Shown here in pieces: positions 49,195 to 58,949 of a DNA stretch of 64,000 nt. The number at the start of each line of letters is the position of its first letter. Position 1 is the first letter of the stretch. The notes below the pieces were generated by a model. That model searched no databases, had not been told where the DNA came from, and saw only the letters and a program-made list of their open reading frames with translations. The stretch covers positions 62,001-126,000 of the forward strand of contig CANRID010000001.1 of NCBI GenBank assembly GCA_947630665.1, in the 5' to 3' direction. Source of the stretch: an uncultured Bacteroidales bacterium. Its GTDB lineage: Bacteria; Bacteroidota; Bacteroidia; Bacteroidales; UBA932. The translations under genes and the position numbers were made by a program.

Positions 49195-50094
49195 TTAAAT
49201 AGGACGCACGACTCTGATCCCATTGTTGGAAGAGATGTCGTTCAAATATTCCTGCAGGGTCCGGGGTTCAATGATAACCCGCCCTTTATCCATGGAGGCG
49301 TGAATGAAATGAAGGCTTCCGTTTTCGATGTATGCAAGTCCGACATGGGCAATGTCCAAGCCGGGAACCGTCGAATTGAATCCGATTATATCGCCGCTGC
49401 GGATAAGTCCGGCACATCGCGGAACTTCATCCTTGGGAATAAAATAATATTCGTATCGGTCGAGATTCTTCTCAATTTCCCGTATTTTCCCGACAGTCTC
49501 TTCATCTCCCTTCAATTGTTTGTAGCGGTCCGCATGGGTAGTCATAAAGAAAAATTTCTGATGTACGTTCCGGCCTTCTAATTCCCGGCTGATTTCTTTT
49601 ACCAATCCCCGGCTTTCTGCCTGTCGGATCCATTCGCTCGTATAGTGTATCCGGCTGGCGTATCCATCTACTTTGCCATTCCGGTATCTGAGCTGGCGGA
49701 CATTGTCGCAAAATTTCTTGAAAACGGGAGAGTCGCTTTTTGCCGTCTGGGCCAAGGCGAGACAGGTTTCCACGAACAGTATGCAGTCGGTTTCATGTAA
49801 ATTGATGATCAGACGCTCGGGCTCCTGCTCCAGGGTTCCCGCCGTATAGGGAGTACCCAGAAGCTGTTTTGCCGCTACGATCATCAGTTCCGCCGTGGAA
49901 AGCTGTTTGTCCCGGACCAATGCCGGCATGATCCGGTCGAAAATATCCCGGTCGGTTTGGGTATAAACGCAGGAGGAAGTATCCTGGATGCCGGTCAAGG
50001 CAGACAGGGAAGAATTTGCGGCACAATTCCGGCCGGAGCCCGGGTAAAACCAAAGAATAAGGACAGGCAGAATTATGTAAAAATACTTTGTCAT
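49195..50094 (-). CDS. DUF1460 N-acetylmuramoyl-L-alanine amidase-like protein
   Basis: 299 aa from the ATG at 50094 (MTKYFYIILPVLILWFYPGS, a signal sequence). The longer start at 50127 precedes the predicted transcription start. DUF1460 (NlpC/P60-like fold) segments: LLGTPYTAGTLEQEPERL, HETDCILFVETCLA with the likely catalytic Cys, and LDIAHVGLAYIENG with the likely His. Structural work on a Bacteroides homologue supports amidase activity on peptidoglycan fragments (family knowledge). Cell-envelope recycling is the probable role. Confidence 0.85.
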   Translation of the reverse strand: MTKYFYIILPVLILWFYPGSGRNCAANSSLSALTGIQDTSSCVYTQTDRDIFDRIMPALVRDKQLSTAELMIVAAKQLLGTPYTAGTLEQEPERLIINLHETDCILFVETCLALAQTAKSDSPVFKKFCDNVRQLRYRNGKVDGYASRIHYTSEWIRQAESRGLVKEISRELEGRNVHQKFFFMTTHADRYKQLKGDEETVGKIREIEKNLDRYEYYFIPKDEVPRCAGLIRSGDIIGFNSTVPGLDIAHVGLAYIENGSLHFIHASMDKGRVIIEPRTLQEYLNDISSNNGIRVVRPI

Positions 50095-50116
50095 AATAAA
50101 TTGTCGTTTTATCAGG

Positions 50117-50124
50117 TAAAGATA
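50117..50124 (-). promoter_or_regulatory. -7 box of the DUF1460 gene
   Basis: TATCTTTA on the minus strand (one mismatch to TAnnTTTG). It supports the start at 50094. Confidence 0.4.
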
Positions 50125-50181
50125 CAAAGAATTTCGGATAAAACAGGCGATTTACGGCATATACTCTCCTGGAATTTTATA

Positions 50182-50189
50182 TAATTTTG
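50182..50189 (+). promoter_or_regulatory. -7 box of the EamA transporter gene
   Basis: TAATTTTG, 26 nt before the ATG at 50216. Confidence 0.5.
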
Positions 50190-50215
50190 CGCCTTGATCG
50201 ATTTTTGTACACGGA

Positions 50216-51106
50216 ATGAAGACTCTCAGCAAAAATGCCATTATCGGTTATCCGGCCGGTATCATCACCGGTATCACGTATGGACTGAATCCCCTGTTTG
50301 CCGTTCCTCTGATGAAGAAAGGAGCCTCGATCGAATCGATTCTGTTCTTCCGGTATGCCATTGCGGTGGTGTTTTTGGGAGCATTCCTTCTGTTATGCCG
50401 GCATAATTTCCGGGTTTCGTGGAAACAGGCGGGTGTGTTGCTCGTACTGGGGGTGCTCTATACGGCCAGTAGCCTCACCCTGTTCGAGGCGTACAAATAC
50501 ATCGCTTCGGGTTTGGCTACTACTATCGTATTTCTCTATCCGGTTTTAGTGGCCATCATTATGGTTTTCCTGCGGGTGGTTCCCTCGTGGCCGGTATGGC
50601 TTTCCATAGGCTTGACATTCGCGGGGGTCGTCATCATGACACAAAGCGATTCATCTGGGACGGTTGACCCGACAGGACTTCTGCTCTCTTTCGCTTCGGC
50701 CTTGGCGTATGCACTGTTCATTGTCATCATCAACCGGAGCAAGGTCATCGGCAGCATTTCAAACAGCCTCCTCACTTTTTATGCCCTTTCGGCAGGTACT
50801 TTTGTCTTTTTGGGCAAAATTGTCATGTCGGATGCGGGGGTAATGACCGGACTGACGGGCCATATGGCCTGGCTGAATATAGTGGGGCTCGCCGTGCTGC
50901 CCACCATCGTGTCCACCTCCATGCTGGCTGTCGCCACCCGCAATATCGGTGCGACCAAGGCTTCCGTGCTCGGCGTCTTTGAGCCCGTGACAGCTATTCT
51001 GGTAGGGACATTCGTCTTCGGCGAAGCGCTTACGGCGAATGTCATTGCAGGCATTCTTATCTCAATGGCGGCCATCACGTTCATGATAGCCAAGACCAAG
51101 CGATAG
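50216..51106 (+). CDS. EamA/DMT-family transporter
   Basis: 296 aa with about ten hydrophobic helices arranged as two EamA repeats (FFRYAIAVVFLGAFLLL in the first; SLTLFEAYKYIASGLATTIVF typical EamA end of repeat one; MLAVATRNIGATKASVLGVFEPVTA, in pieces: ATRNIGATKASVLGVFEPV, second repeat). Likely a metabolite or amino-acid exporter; substrate unknown. It converges on ilvE with 2 nt between the stops. Confidence 0.85.
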   Translation: MKTLSKNAIIGYPAGIITGITYGLNPLFAVPLMKKGASIESILFFRYAIAVVFLGAFLLLCRHNFRVSWKQAGVLLVLGVLYTASSLTLFEAYKYIASGLATTIVFLYPVLVAIIMVFLRVVPSWPVWLSIGLTFAGVVIMTQSDSSGTVDPTGLLLSFASALAYALFIVIINRSKVIGSISNSLLTFYALSAGTFVFLGKIVMSDAGVMTGLTGHMAWLNIVGLAVLPTIVSTSMLAVATRNIGATKASVLGVFEPVTAILVGTFVFGEALTANVIAGILISMAAITFMIAKTKR

Positions 51107-51108
51107 GA

Positions 51109-52140
51109 TCAATATACCGTACACCATCCGAAGATATCGGGTTCTTCGCCGTATTGTATGCCGGTGATTTTGTCATACAGCTTCCGGGATTTCGTACCCG
51201 GCGCACCTGCGTTTTTATATGAGTAGACGACGGTCGGTGCGGCCTGTATGGACGGTTTGTCCTCGATAACGGAAACCGGAGTGATGACTACTGCCGTCCC
51301 GCATTCTCCCGTTTCATCGAATGAGGCCAGCTCTTCCGTCGGGATGGCCCTGCGTTCTACTTTCATGCCCAGATATTCAGCCAGTTGGCACAATGATTTG
51401 TTCGTAATGGAAGGCAGTATCGTTTCCGAATAGGGAGTAATATATGTGTTGCCTTTGACGGCGAAAAAGTTGGAGGAAGAAAATTCGTCTATGTATTTGT
51501 GTTCTTTGGGGTCCAGATACAGAACCGCCTGGTAACCCGCTTTGCCCGCCTGCATGCCTGCGTACAGGGAGGCCGCATAATTTCCACCTACTTTATAGGA
51601 GCCGCTGCCATGAGGTGCGGCCCGGTCGTATTCCCGGGCGATTACCGCTCTGGCGGGATCATCTATTCCGCCCGCATAGGCGCCTACGGGATTTACCAGT
51701 ACCGAGAAGAAAGTTTCGGAAGAGGGTTTCACTCCGAGCTGCGGCCCGACACCGATCAATAGAGGCCGTATGTAAAGGGAAGCGCGGCTGCCGTAAGGGG
51801 GAATAAAGTCCTTGTTTTCCGACACGGCCCGCAATACCATTCCCAGGAACATTTCCTCGGAAGGCGCCTCGATCCCCAGATAAGCGGCGGAACGGATCAG
51901 CCTTCTGGCGTTTTCCTCCGGACGGAAAATTCTTATCTTCCCGTCTTTTCCATAAAACGCCTTCAACCCTTCGAAACATTCCACGCCGTAATGAAGGCTG
52001 GCGGAAAGGGAATCCAGGGTAATGCGGTCATCGGTGCAGCTCTCCACCGGACTCCAACGGCCCTCTTTGTATCTGCTGCACACCATGGTATTTGTTTTTA
52101 TATAGGAGAATCCGAGTTTGCTCCAGTCGATGTTGTTCAT
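51109..52140 (-). CDS. ilvE: Branched-chain amino-acid aminotransferase IlvE
   Basis: 343 aa, class IV PLP aminotransferase. LHYGVECFEGLKAF, RLIRSAAYLGIE, GSYKVGGNYAASLYAG with the PLP lysine, EFSSSNFFAVKG. The second-half residues TGTAAVI-type ECGTAVVITPV fit branched-chain specificity. Last gene of the ilvD-B-N-C-A-E operon (25 nt after ilvA). Confidence 0.92.
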   Translation of the reverse strand: MNNIDWSKLGFSYIKTNTMVCSRYKEGRWSPVESCTDDRITLDSLSASLHYGVECFEGLKAFYGKDGKIRIFRPEENARRLIRSAAYLGIEAPSEEMFLGMVLRAVSENKDFIPPYGSRASLYIRPLLIGVGPQLGVKPSSETFFSVLVNPVGAYAGGIDDPARAVIAREYDRAAPHGSGSYKVGGNYAASLYAGMQAGKAGYQAVLYLDPKEHKYIDEFSSSNFFAVKGNTYITPYSETILPSITNKSLCQLAEYLGMKVERRAIPTEELASFDETGECGTAVVITPVSVIEDKPSIQAAPTVVYSYKNAGAPGTKSRKLYDKITGIQYGEEPDIFGWCTVY

Positions 52141-52165
52141 TGTTTATAAATTTTTAATGATTTGA

Positions 52166-53431
52166 CTATATCAGAAATTCGAACAGGTCTTTCTTGTCAT
52201 TCAGGTATTCATAGATAATTCCGTGTTCCTCCATGCGCCGCACTAAGGCTTCGAAGTTCTCTTTGCAGGATACTTCTATCCCGATAATGGCCGGGCCCTG
52301 ATCCTTGTTGGTCTTTTTCGCATAGGAAAAATGGGTGATATCATCGTCGGGACCCATTACATCCCGGATAAAAGCCAGCAATGCGCCGGAGCGTTGCGGA
52401 AACCGGATGATAAAATAATGTTTGAGACCTTCGTACAAAAGGGATTTTTCCCGTATTTCCTCGGTGCGGGTAATATCGTTGTTGCTCCCGCTGACGATAC
52501 ACACTATGTTTTTCCCCTTTATCCTCTCCGGACAAAAGCGGAGGGCGGTTATCGAAAGGGCTCCTGCCGGTTCCACTACGATGGCGTTTTTATTATACAA
52601 TTCCAGGATGGTGGTGCAAACGGCTCCCTCGGGTACGGTAATGATATCGTCCAGCACTTCCTTGCAGATGTCGAATGTATATTGCCCCACCTTTTTCACC
52701 GCGGCTCCGTCCACGAATTTATCCACTTTTTCCAGCTCTGTCACTTCCCCTTTTTCTAACGATGCCTTCATTCCGGCAGCACCTGCAGGTTCTACGCCTA
52801 TGATTTTCGTTTCGGGGCTGATTTGCTTGAAATACGCTCCTATGCCCGAGGCGAGGCCGCCTCCGCCTATCGGGACGAAAATATAGTCTATCGTCTGGGT
52901 GCTGTCCTGCATGATTTCCTGTCCGATGGTAGCCTGGCCCTCTATGATTTTGGGATCATCGAAAGGGGGAATGAACGTCTTGCCCGTTTCTTTACAAAAC
53001 TCCATGGCGCTTGCATTGGAAGCATCGAAAGTATCCCCTGTAAGTACGATTTCTATAAATCCGTCCCCGAACATCCTGACCTGTTCGATTTTTTGTTTGG
53101 GGGTGGTAGTGGGCATATAAATGGACCCTTTAATTCCCAAATGCTTGCAGGAAAAGGCGACGCCCTGGGCGTGATTCCCTGCGCTGGCGCATACCACTCC
53201 GTTTGCCAGTTGCTGCGGAGAGAGGCTCCTGATTTTATTATAGGCGCCCCTGATCTTGTAGGAACGCACTATTTGGAGGTCTTCCCTTTTCAGGAGGACA
53301 TTGGCCCCGTATTCCTTGGATAAGTGCATATTGGGCATCAGCGGGGTAGGGGCCAGTATTTCACTTAAGGTCAGTTTCGCTTTGGAAATGTCCTGCAGGG
53401 AGGGAAAGTAACGATTCATCTTCGAACTCAT
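52166..53431 (-). CDS. ilvA: Threonine dehydratase IlvA
   Basis: 421 aa. PLP lysine in VRSYKIRGAYN, substrate loop CASAGNHAQGVAFSC, glycine-rich PLP-phosphate loop IGGGGLASGIGAY. One C-terminal ACT-like regulatory region (residues about 330-421) rather than two, so shorter than E. coli IlvA. Known reaction: threonine to 2-oxobutanoate, the committed isoleucine step. It starts 1 nt after ilvC ends. Confidence 0.92.
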   Translation of the reverse strand: MSSKMNRYFPSLQDISKAKLTLSEILAPTPLMPNMHLSKEYGANVLLKREDLQIVRSYKIRGAYNKIRSLSPQQLANGVVCASAGNHAQGVAFSCKHLGIKGSIYMPTTTPKQKIEQVRMFGDGFIEIVLTGDTFDASNASAMEFCKETGKTFIPPFDDPKIIEGQATIGQEIMQDSTQTIDYIFVPIGGGGLASGIGAYFKQISPETKIIGVEPAGAAGMKASLEKGEVTELEKVDKFVDGAAVKKVGQYTFDICKEVLDDIITVPEGAVCTTILELYNKNAIVVEPAGALSITALRFCPERIKGKNIVCIVSGSNNDITRTEEIREKSLLYEGLKHYFIIRFPQRSGALLAFIRDVMGPDDDITHFSYAKKTNKDQGPAIIGIEVSCKENFEALVRRMEEHGIIYEYLNDKKDLFEFLI

Positions 53432-53432
53432 T

Positions 53433-54482
53433 TTATTTGCTTCTTTCGGGCCGCAATCCGCGTACGGTTTCTCCTGCGCGCCACATTTCGCTTTCGCGAA
53501 GTTCTTTAAGTTCTTTTTCCAGTTTTTCGCGATAATCCGGCTTGCTGTTGGAATCGATGGAAATCTGCGCTTCGCGTCCGGTCTTTACCTCTTCATATAA
53601 TTCCTTGAATACCGGAAGCGCCGCGTCCCTGAATCTTTTCCACCAGTCGAGCGCTCCTCTCTGTGCGGTGGTTGAACAGTTGGCATACATCCAATCCATA
53701 CCGTTTTCGGCAATCAGCGGCATCAGGCTCTGGCTGAGTTCCTCGACCGTCTCGTTGAAAGCTTCGGACGGAGTATGGCCGTTCTCGCGCAAGGTCTGGT
53801 ACTGCGCCGCAAAGATTCCCTGGATGGCTCCCATCAGGGTACCCCTTTCTCCGGTCAGGTCGGAATAAACCTCTTTTTTGAAAGTGGTTTCGAACAGATA
53901 CCCCGAACCTATTCCCACGCCTAAAGCGATCACCCGTTCATAGGCTCTGCCGGTGGCATCCTGATAAATGGCATAAGAGGAATTCAATCCCCTGCCTTCC
54001 AAGAACAAACGGCGAAGGGAAGTTCCGGATCCCTTAGGCGCTACTAAAATAACATCCGTGTCCGCAGGGGGTACGATGCCGGTACGGTCGTTATAGGTGA
54101 TTCCGAAACCGTGGGAAAAATAAAGGGCCTTGCCCGGAGTCAAATGTTTTTTCACGACCGGCCATACGGCAATCTGTCCCGCATCGGAAAGCAGGTATTG
54201 GATAATGGTGCCTTTTTGGCAGGCCTCTTCTATTTCGAACAGCGTTTTGCCCGGAACCCATCCGTCCGCTACCGCCTTGTCCCAGGTTTTGGAATTTTTC
54301 CTCTGTCCCACGATGACATTGAATCCGTTGTCTTTTAAATTCAGGGCCTGTCCGGGACCTTGCACTCCGTACCCGATGACCGCTATCGTTTCGTCTTTCA
54401 AAACTTCCTTCGCTTTTCTCAGCGGAAATTCGGCGCGGGTAACCACTTGCTCCTCTACGCCTCCAAAATTCATTGTTGCCAT
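53433..54482 (-). CDS. ilvC: Ketol-acid reductoisomerase IlvC
   Basis: 349 aa. NADPH-binding GYGVQGPGQALNLKDNG, FSHGFGITY, PKGSGTSLRRLF, and the metal-binding DLTGERGTLMGAIQG plus a C-terminal Glu-rich region. Known reaction: isomerisation and reduction of acetohydroxy acids. Central gene of the ilv operon. Confidence 0.92.
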   Translation of the reverse strand: MATMNFGGVEEQVVTRAEFPLRKAKEVLKDETIAVIGYGVQGPGQALNLKDNGFNVIVGQRKNSKTWDKAVADGWVPGKTLFEIEEACQKGTIIQYLLSDAGQIAVWPVVKKHLTPGKALYFSHGFGITYNDRTGIVPPADTDVILVAPKGSGTSLRRLFLEGRGLNSSYAIYQDATGRAYERVIALGVGIGSGYLFETTFKKEVYSDLTGERGTLMGAIQGIFAAQYQTLRENGHTPSEAFNETVEELSQSLMPLIAENGMDWMYANCSTTAQRGALDWWKRFRDAALPVFKELYEEVKTGREAQISIDSNSKPDYREKLEKELKELRESEMWRAGETVRGLRPERSK

Positions 54483-54522
54483 AATTTTCGAATATTTAAT
54501 TTTATCGGTTTTATCAATTTTT

Positions 54523-54762
54523 TCAGATGCTGTAATCCACTTTGGAAATGTCCACGATGTTATTGATCTGATTCACGATCTTTATAATAGAGGACTCGGG
54601 CGCCTGGGCGCAGATTTTATACCGGCTGTTCCCATCCCGGTCTTTGGACAGTATGAAACTTTCCACCGGAATATTCCTTTGTAAATACAACGAGGCGATG
54701 CGGTTCAATATTTCCAACCGGTTTTTCCCGACAGCTGTAACTACGAATTTCTGTGTTTCCAT
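54523..54762 (-). CDS. ilvN: Short acetolactate synthase regulatory subunit (ACT domain)
   Basis: 79 aa, only one ACT domain (FVVTAVGKNRLEILNRIASL, then PVESFILSKD). Usual IlvN/IlvH proteins have about 160-190 aa with a second C-terminal domain; this is IlvM-sized. It lies between ilvB and ilvC, so it probably supports or regulates the IlvB catalytic subunit. The first TGTCGGGA copies of the ilv region are in this gene and in the gap before it. Confidence 0.82.
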   Translation of the reverse strand: METQKFVVTAVGKNRLEILNRIASLYLQRNIPVESFILSKDRDGNSRYKICAQAPESSIIKIVNQINNIVDISKVDYSI

Positions 54763-54798
54763 GATAGTGTTACATTTATTTTTTTAATTCCCGACAGT

Positions 54799-56526
54799 TT
54801 ATTTGTCGTATTTATCGTAAATTATATCGTCTAACGTGGCGCCTGCCGGAATCATGGGAAATACGTTTTCCTCCTCCAGCACCGCTGCTTCTAAAAAGGC
54901 GGGACCGTCCGTGGAAAAAAGCCACGATACCGCTTCTTCCAGCTCCTGCGGGTCGGTAACCTTGCGGGCGGGGATACGGTATGCCGCCAGGATTTGCTGA
55001 AAATCAGGATTGTCTAAATGAGTAAAAGAATAACGTTTCCCGAAAAACAATTCCTGCCATTGCCGGACCATTCCCAAGTACGTGTTATTCAGCAGGACGA
55101 TTTTCACGCCGATTCCGGATTGCATGACGGTACCCAGTTCCTGGATGTTCATCTGGAACCCGCCGTCGCCCAGAATGGCCACTACATTTCGGTCCGGATT
55201 GCCCGTTTTGGCGCCGATAGCCGCCGGCAGCCCGAATCCCATGGTGCCGAGCCCTCCGGAAGTGATCCAACTCCTTTTATTCTTGAATCTCGCGTATCTG
55301 GCGGCGAACATCTGGTTTTGCCCTACATCCGTAACGATAATGGCTTCATCGCAGGCCGCTTTCGTAATCCGGTCGATTACCTGCCCCATGCGGATTCGTT
55401 TTCCGCCGCCGGATAATTCCGGAGCTATGATCCGCTCATATTCGGCCTCCGCCTCTTTCCGGGCGAATCCGAACCATTCTTCCCGCGGGCGGGATTCTAT
55501 TCCGGCCCGGTTCAGCCTTGCGAGTATATTCTTGGCATCCCCGATAAGCGGAAGATCCGCCCGGATATTTTTATTCACTTCGGCCCGGTCTATCTCTATA
55601 TGTATGATCCGGGCCTTGGGCGCGTATCCGTGCGTTTCTCCGGTTACTCGGTCGCTGAACCTCATCCCCGCCGCGATAATCAGATCGGCTTCCTGGGTCA
55701 TTTTATTGGGCGCTATATTTCCGTGCATCCCCACTTTCCCCACATACAGCGGATCTGCGGAAGGAATGCAGGAAATTCCTAAAAGGGTGGTGGCTACCGG
55801 GATATTGCCACGGCGGGCCAGCTCCGCCAATTCGTTTTCGGCTCCGGAAATGGTAACTCCCTGTCCTGCGATTATCAACGGCCTTTCTGCAGCGTTGATG
55901 GCGGAGGCCGCCCGGGCTATCTCTTCCTCCGAAGCCCCGTCCGCTGCAGCTCTTTTATCTTTCGATACGAGATCTTTCAGCAATTCCGCCTGATCGTATG
56001 CGAAATCGGTCGTTTCCACCTGGGCGTTTTTGGCTACGCTGATTACCACGGGGCCCGGACGGCCGCTGCGGGCGATGTAAAATGCTTTGGCCATTACCTG
56101 CGGAATTTCGTCCGCGCCGGTAATCTGATAACTCCATTTGGTGATGGGAAGCGTGATTCCGATCGTGTCGGCTTCCTGGAAAAAATTGGTTCCCAATTTG
56201 TCCGCATTCACCTGGGCGGTTATGCAGATCAAAGGCGTGGAATCCAGCATGGCGTCCGCAATTCCGGTAACGAAATTCGTCGCCCCCGGCCCGGCCGTGG
56301 CGATACATACGCCCGCTTTTCCCGTGCTGCGGGCATAACCTTCCGCCGCATGTACGGCTCCCTGTTCGTGCCGTACGAGAATATGGTTTATTTGATCGGA
56401 ATAATGATAGAGATCATCGTAAAACGGCATGATCGTACCGCCTGGATAACCGAAAATCGTGTCCGTCCCCTCTGCTATAAGGGAAAGCAACAATGCTTCC
56501 GTTCCTCTTACTTTTTTGCGTATCAT
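54799..56526 (-). CDS. ilvB: Acetolactate synthase large subunit IlvB
   Basis: 575 aa ThDP enzyme. Catalytic Glu in VRHEQGAVHAAEGYARSTG (residues about 50), FAD-binding middle domain, ThDP/Mg motif ILGDGGFQMNIQELGTV and LLNNTYLGMVRQWQELFF. Known reaction: condensation of two pyruvates, or pyruvate with 2-oxobutanoate. It follows ilvD by 50 nt. Confidence 0.93.
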   Translation of the reverse strand: MIRKKVRGTEALLLSLIAEGTDTIFGYPGGTIMPFYDDLYHYSDQINHILVRHEQGAVHAAEGYARSTGKAGVCIATAGPGATNFVTGIADAMLDSTPLICITAQVNADKLGTNFFQEADTIGITLPITKWSYQITGADEIPQVMAKAFYIARSGRPGPVVISVAKNAQVETTDFAYDQAELLKDLVSKDKRAAADGASEEEIARAASAINAAERPLIIAGQGVTISGAENELAELARRGNIPVATTLLGISCIPSADPLYVGKVGMHGNIAPNKMTQEADLIIAAGMRFSDRVTGETHGYAPKARIIHIEIDRAEVNKNIRADLPLIGDAKNILARLNRAGIESRPREEWFGFARKEAEAEYERIIAPELSGGGKRIRMGQVIDRITKAACDEAIIVTDVGQNQMFAARYARFKNKRSWITSGGLGTMGFGLPAAIGAKTGNPDRNVVAILGDGGFQMNIQELGTVMQSGIGVKIVLLNNTYLGMVRQWQELFFGKRYSFTHLDNPDFQQILAAYRIPARKVTDPQELEEAVSWLFSTDGPAFLEAAVLEEENVFPMIPAGATLDDIIYDKYDK

Positions 56527-56576
56527 GGTAAAAATCTCTTTCTGTTAAATGGTTTTTAATGAATTTGAAAGTGTTT

Positions 56577-58400
56577 TTACACGATGACTCGGACGGCTCC
56601 CTTGTCGGCCGAAGAAACGGCGGCCGCATACGCCTGCAAGGCCCGGCTCACTTCCCGCTGCCGGTTGAGGGGCCGGAAAGCGTCTTTTCCCCGGGCTTCC
56701 ATTTCCTGCCGCCTGCGGGCCAGTTCGGAAGCCGGAACACAAATATTTATTTTTCTGTCGGGTATATCTATTTCCACCGGGTCCCCGTTCTCTATCAGCG
56801 CTATATTGCCTCCCGAAGCGGCTTCCGGAGAAACATGTCCGATGGAAAGCCCCGAAGTGCCTCCCGAAAAGCGGCCGTCGGTAACCAAGGCGCATGCCTT
56901 ATCTAACCGGACGCTTTTCAGATAGGAGGTAGGATAAAGCATTTCCTGCATTCCCGGCCCTCCTTTAGGACCTTCGTACCGGATGATCACTACATTTCCG
57001 GCCTTTACCTTTCCGCCTAAAATCCCCTCCGCTGCCTCTTCCTGGGATTCGAATACCACGGCTTCTCCGCGGAACCGGAGAATCTTTTCATCTACGCCTG
57101 CTGTCTTGACAATACATCCGTCGGGAGCCAGATTACCATACAGAACGGCCAATCCGCCATCCTTCGAGTAGGCATGCGCGACATCCCGGATACATCCTCC
57201 GGCCCGGTCGCGGTCCGTTTCGCCGTAATACCGATTATTGCTTCCCAATACCGTATTATATTGATTGCAGGGTCCCGACAAGTATTTCCGTTCATTCTCC
57301 GCCGTGCGGTTAACCATAATATCGTTCCGGGCGATCGCGTCCGCCAAAGAAGGATAATCCACCCGGGAAACGGAAGTGTCTAAAAATCCTCCGCGGGACA
57401 ATTCTCCCATGATGCCCATGATTCCGCCGGCGCGGTTTACATCCTGTATATGGTATTTGCTGTTCGGCGAAACTTTGCACAGTACGGGAATCCGGCGCGA
57501 AAGGCGGTCTATATCCTGCATGGTGAAATCCACTCCCGCTTCTCCTGCCACTGCCAGCAGGTGCAGCACGGTATTGGTTGAACCTCCCATGGCGATATCC
57601 AGGGCCATGGCATTCGTAAATGCGGCTTTTGTGGCGATGGAGCGGGGAAGCACCTTGTCGTTATCCCCGAAGTAATAGGCCCGGGTATTTTCCACTATCA
57701 GGCGGGCTCCTTTCCGGAACAGCTCTTTCCGGTTTTCATGAGTGGCCAGGATCGTGCCGTTACCCACGAGAGACAGACCGAGCGCTTCCGTAAGGCAATT
57801 CATGGAGTTGGCCGTAAACATACCCGAACAGCATCCGCAGGTCGGACATCCTTCCCTCTCGTAAACTTCCAATTCTTTTTCTGTCAGGGACGGATCCGCT
57901 CCTTTGACCATAATGTCCACCAGATCATATTCTTGTCCGTCTATCCGACCGGCCTCCATAGGACCTCCGGAAACGAAAACAGCCGGAATGTTCAACCGCA
58001 TGGCTGCCATAAGCATTCCGGGGGTTATCTTGTCGCAATTGGAGATGCAGATCATTCCGTCTGCCCTGTGCGCATTGCACATATATTCTACACTGTCCGC
58101 TATCAGATCGCGGGAAGGGAGCGAATAAAGCATTCCCTCATGTCCCATGGCGATTCCGTCGTCTATGGCAATCGTATTGAATTCGGCTGCAAAACAACCC
58201 GATCTTTCGATTTCTTTTTTAATCTCCTGTCCTATTTCATGCAAATGAGTGTGTCCCGGTACGAATTGGGTAAAAGAATTGACTATGGCGATTACCGGCT
58301 GTCCGAAATGTTCGTCCTTCATTCCGTTGGCTCTCCAGAGCGCCCTGGCTCCGGCCATTTTTCTTCCTTTGGTGGAAGTATCGCTTTTTAACGGTTTCAT
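56577..58400 (-). CDS. ilvD: Dihydroxy-acid dehydratase IlvD
   Basis: 607 aa. Fe-S cysteines in [14 protein letters not shown] and [18 protein letters not shown]; catalytic C-terminal part [23 protein letters not shown] (in pieces: [20 protein letters not shown]). Known reaction: dehydration to the 2-oxo acids of valine and isoleucine. First structural gene of the operon, directly behind the leader peptide and attenuator at 58448-58636. Confidence 0.93.
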   Translation of the reverse strand: MKPLKSDTSTKGRKMAGARALWRANGMKDEHFGQPVIAIVNSFTQFVPGHTHLHEIGQEIKKEIERSGCFAAEFNTIAIDDGIAMGHEGMLYSLPSRDLIADSVEYMCNAHRADGMICISNCDKITPGMLMAAMRLNIPAVFVSGGPMEAGRIDGQEYDLVDIMVKGADPSLTEKELEVYEREGCPTCGCCSGMFTANSMNCLTEALGLSLVGNGTILATHENRKELFRKGARLIVENTRAYYFGDNDKVLPRSIATKAAFTNAMALDIAMGGSTNTVLHLLAVAGEAGVDFTMQDIDRLSRRIPVLCKVSPNSKYHIQDVNRAGGIMGIMGELSRGGFLDTSVSRVDYPSLADAIARNDIMVNRTAENERKYLSGPCNQYNTVLGSNNRYYGETDRDRAGGCIRDVAHAYSKDGGLAVLYGNLAPDGCIVKTAGVDEKILRFRGEAVVFESQEEAAEGILGGKVKAGNVVIIRYEGPKGGPGMQEMLYPTSYLKSVRLDKACALVTDGRFSGGTSGLSIGHVSPEAASGGNIALIENGDPVEIDIPDRKINICVPASELARRRQEMEARGKDAFRPLNRQREVSRALQAYAAAVSSADKGAVRVIV

Positions 58401-58447
58401 TTTATTAGTTTCCTCTATTTTGCTTCCTGTAGATAATTCTATTCTAT

Positions 58448-58490
58448 AAAAAAATTGCCCGCTTTTTGGAATCCACCATTAAGCGAGCAA
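58448..58490 (-). terminator. ilv attenuator terminator
   Basis: Minus strand TTGCTCGCTT (58481-58490) pairs with AAGCGGGCAA (58455-58464), one wobble pair, followed by seven U residues (58448-58454). It sits between the leader peptide and ilvD. An alternative hairpin (GGAATCCA at 58505-58512 with TGGATTCC at 58468-58475) would exclude it. Confidence 0.8.
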
Positions 58491-58512
58491 CTTTATACTT
58501 AAAATGGATTCC
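58468..58512 (-). promoter_or_regulatory. ilv antiterminator arms
   Basis: Perfect 8-bp inverted repeat GGAATCCA/TGGATTCC. Its formation encloses the 5' arm of the terminator stem in the loop, so the two structures cannot coexist. A ribosome at the leader stop (58517-58519) would cover the upstream arm and favour termination. Confidence 0.7.
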
Positions 58513-58516
58513 CAGA

Positions 58517-58636
58517 TCATTGCCTGATAATAGAAATGACCAGCACCACCAGAATAATGACCACGGGATGATTGCAAATGCTGTTGAGCAAATGCCCCCA
58601 TCGGCGGTTGTTCTGTATGGAAAGTTTTCTATCCAT
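58517..58636 (-). CDS. ilvL: ilv operon leader peptide
   Basis: 39 aa, start ATG at 58636. The second half is almost pure regulated amino acids: PVVIILVVLVISII followed by RQ and stop, 12 Val/Ile/Leu in a row around codons 25-37. E. coli's ilv leader has a comparable run. Position about 42 nt from the transcription start and directly before the terminator/antiterminator pair supports attenuation by Val, Ile and Leu supply. A small membrane protein is the alternative reading, but less likely given the context. Confidence 0.8.
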   Translation of the reverse strand: MDRKLSIQNNRRWGHLLNSICNHPVVIILVVLVISIIRQ

Positions 58637-58684
58637 CTGCAAATGATTTTCGGAATTCCTTTTTCGTTTTCAGTTTCCGAGGGG

Positions 58685-58692
58685 CAAATGTA
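58685..58692 (-). promoter_or_regulatory. -7 box of the ilv operon
   Basis: TACATTTG on the minus strand with a TTTGTT about 24 nt further upstream. Predicted start near 58678. Confidence 0.5.
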
Positions 58693-58949
58693 AAAAGTTT
58701 TTTTGATTCATGCTAACAAATCGTAAGTTTTTTTTTATTTTTTTAGATGCCGACAAAATAATCCCTGACGCTTATTTGAGGGATGTTTTTTGATAAAATA
58801 TAATTGATTTTTTAATTTTTCTGCCAAATTTGGATCTGATTTTAAAAATATGATTACGATTTGTAACTATTATGAAGGAATATATTACAAAACGAATTGC
58901 CCTTTTTGAAGAATTTTAAATTTTTTATTTGTCGTAGGGAGCTTTTTTG
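58693..58949. other. AT-rich intergenic spacer between ilv and GNAT promoters
   Basis: About 250 nt, strongly AT-rich with several T and A runs, between two divergent promoters. I see no gene, RNA or hairpin in it beyond the promoter elements at its edges. Confidence 0.5.
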
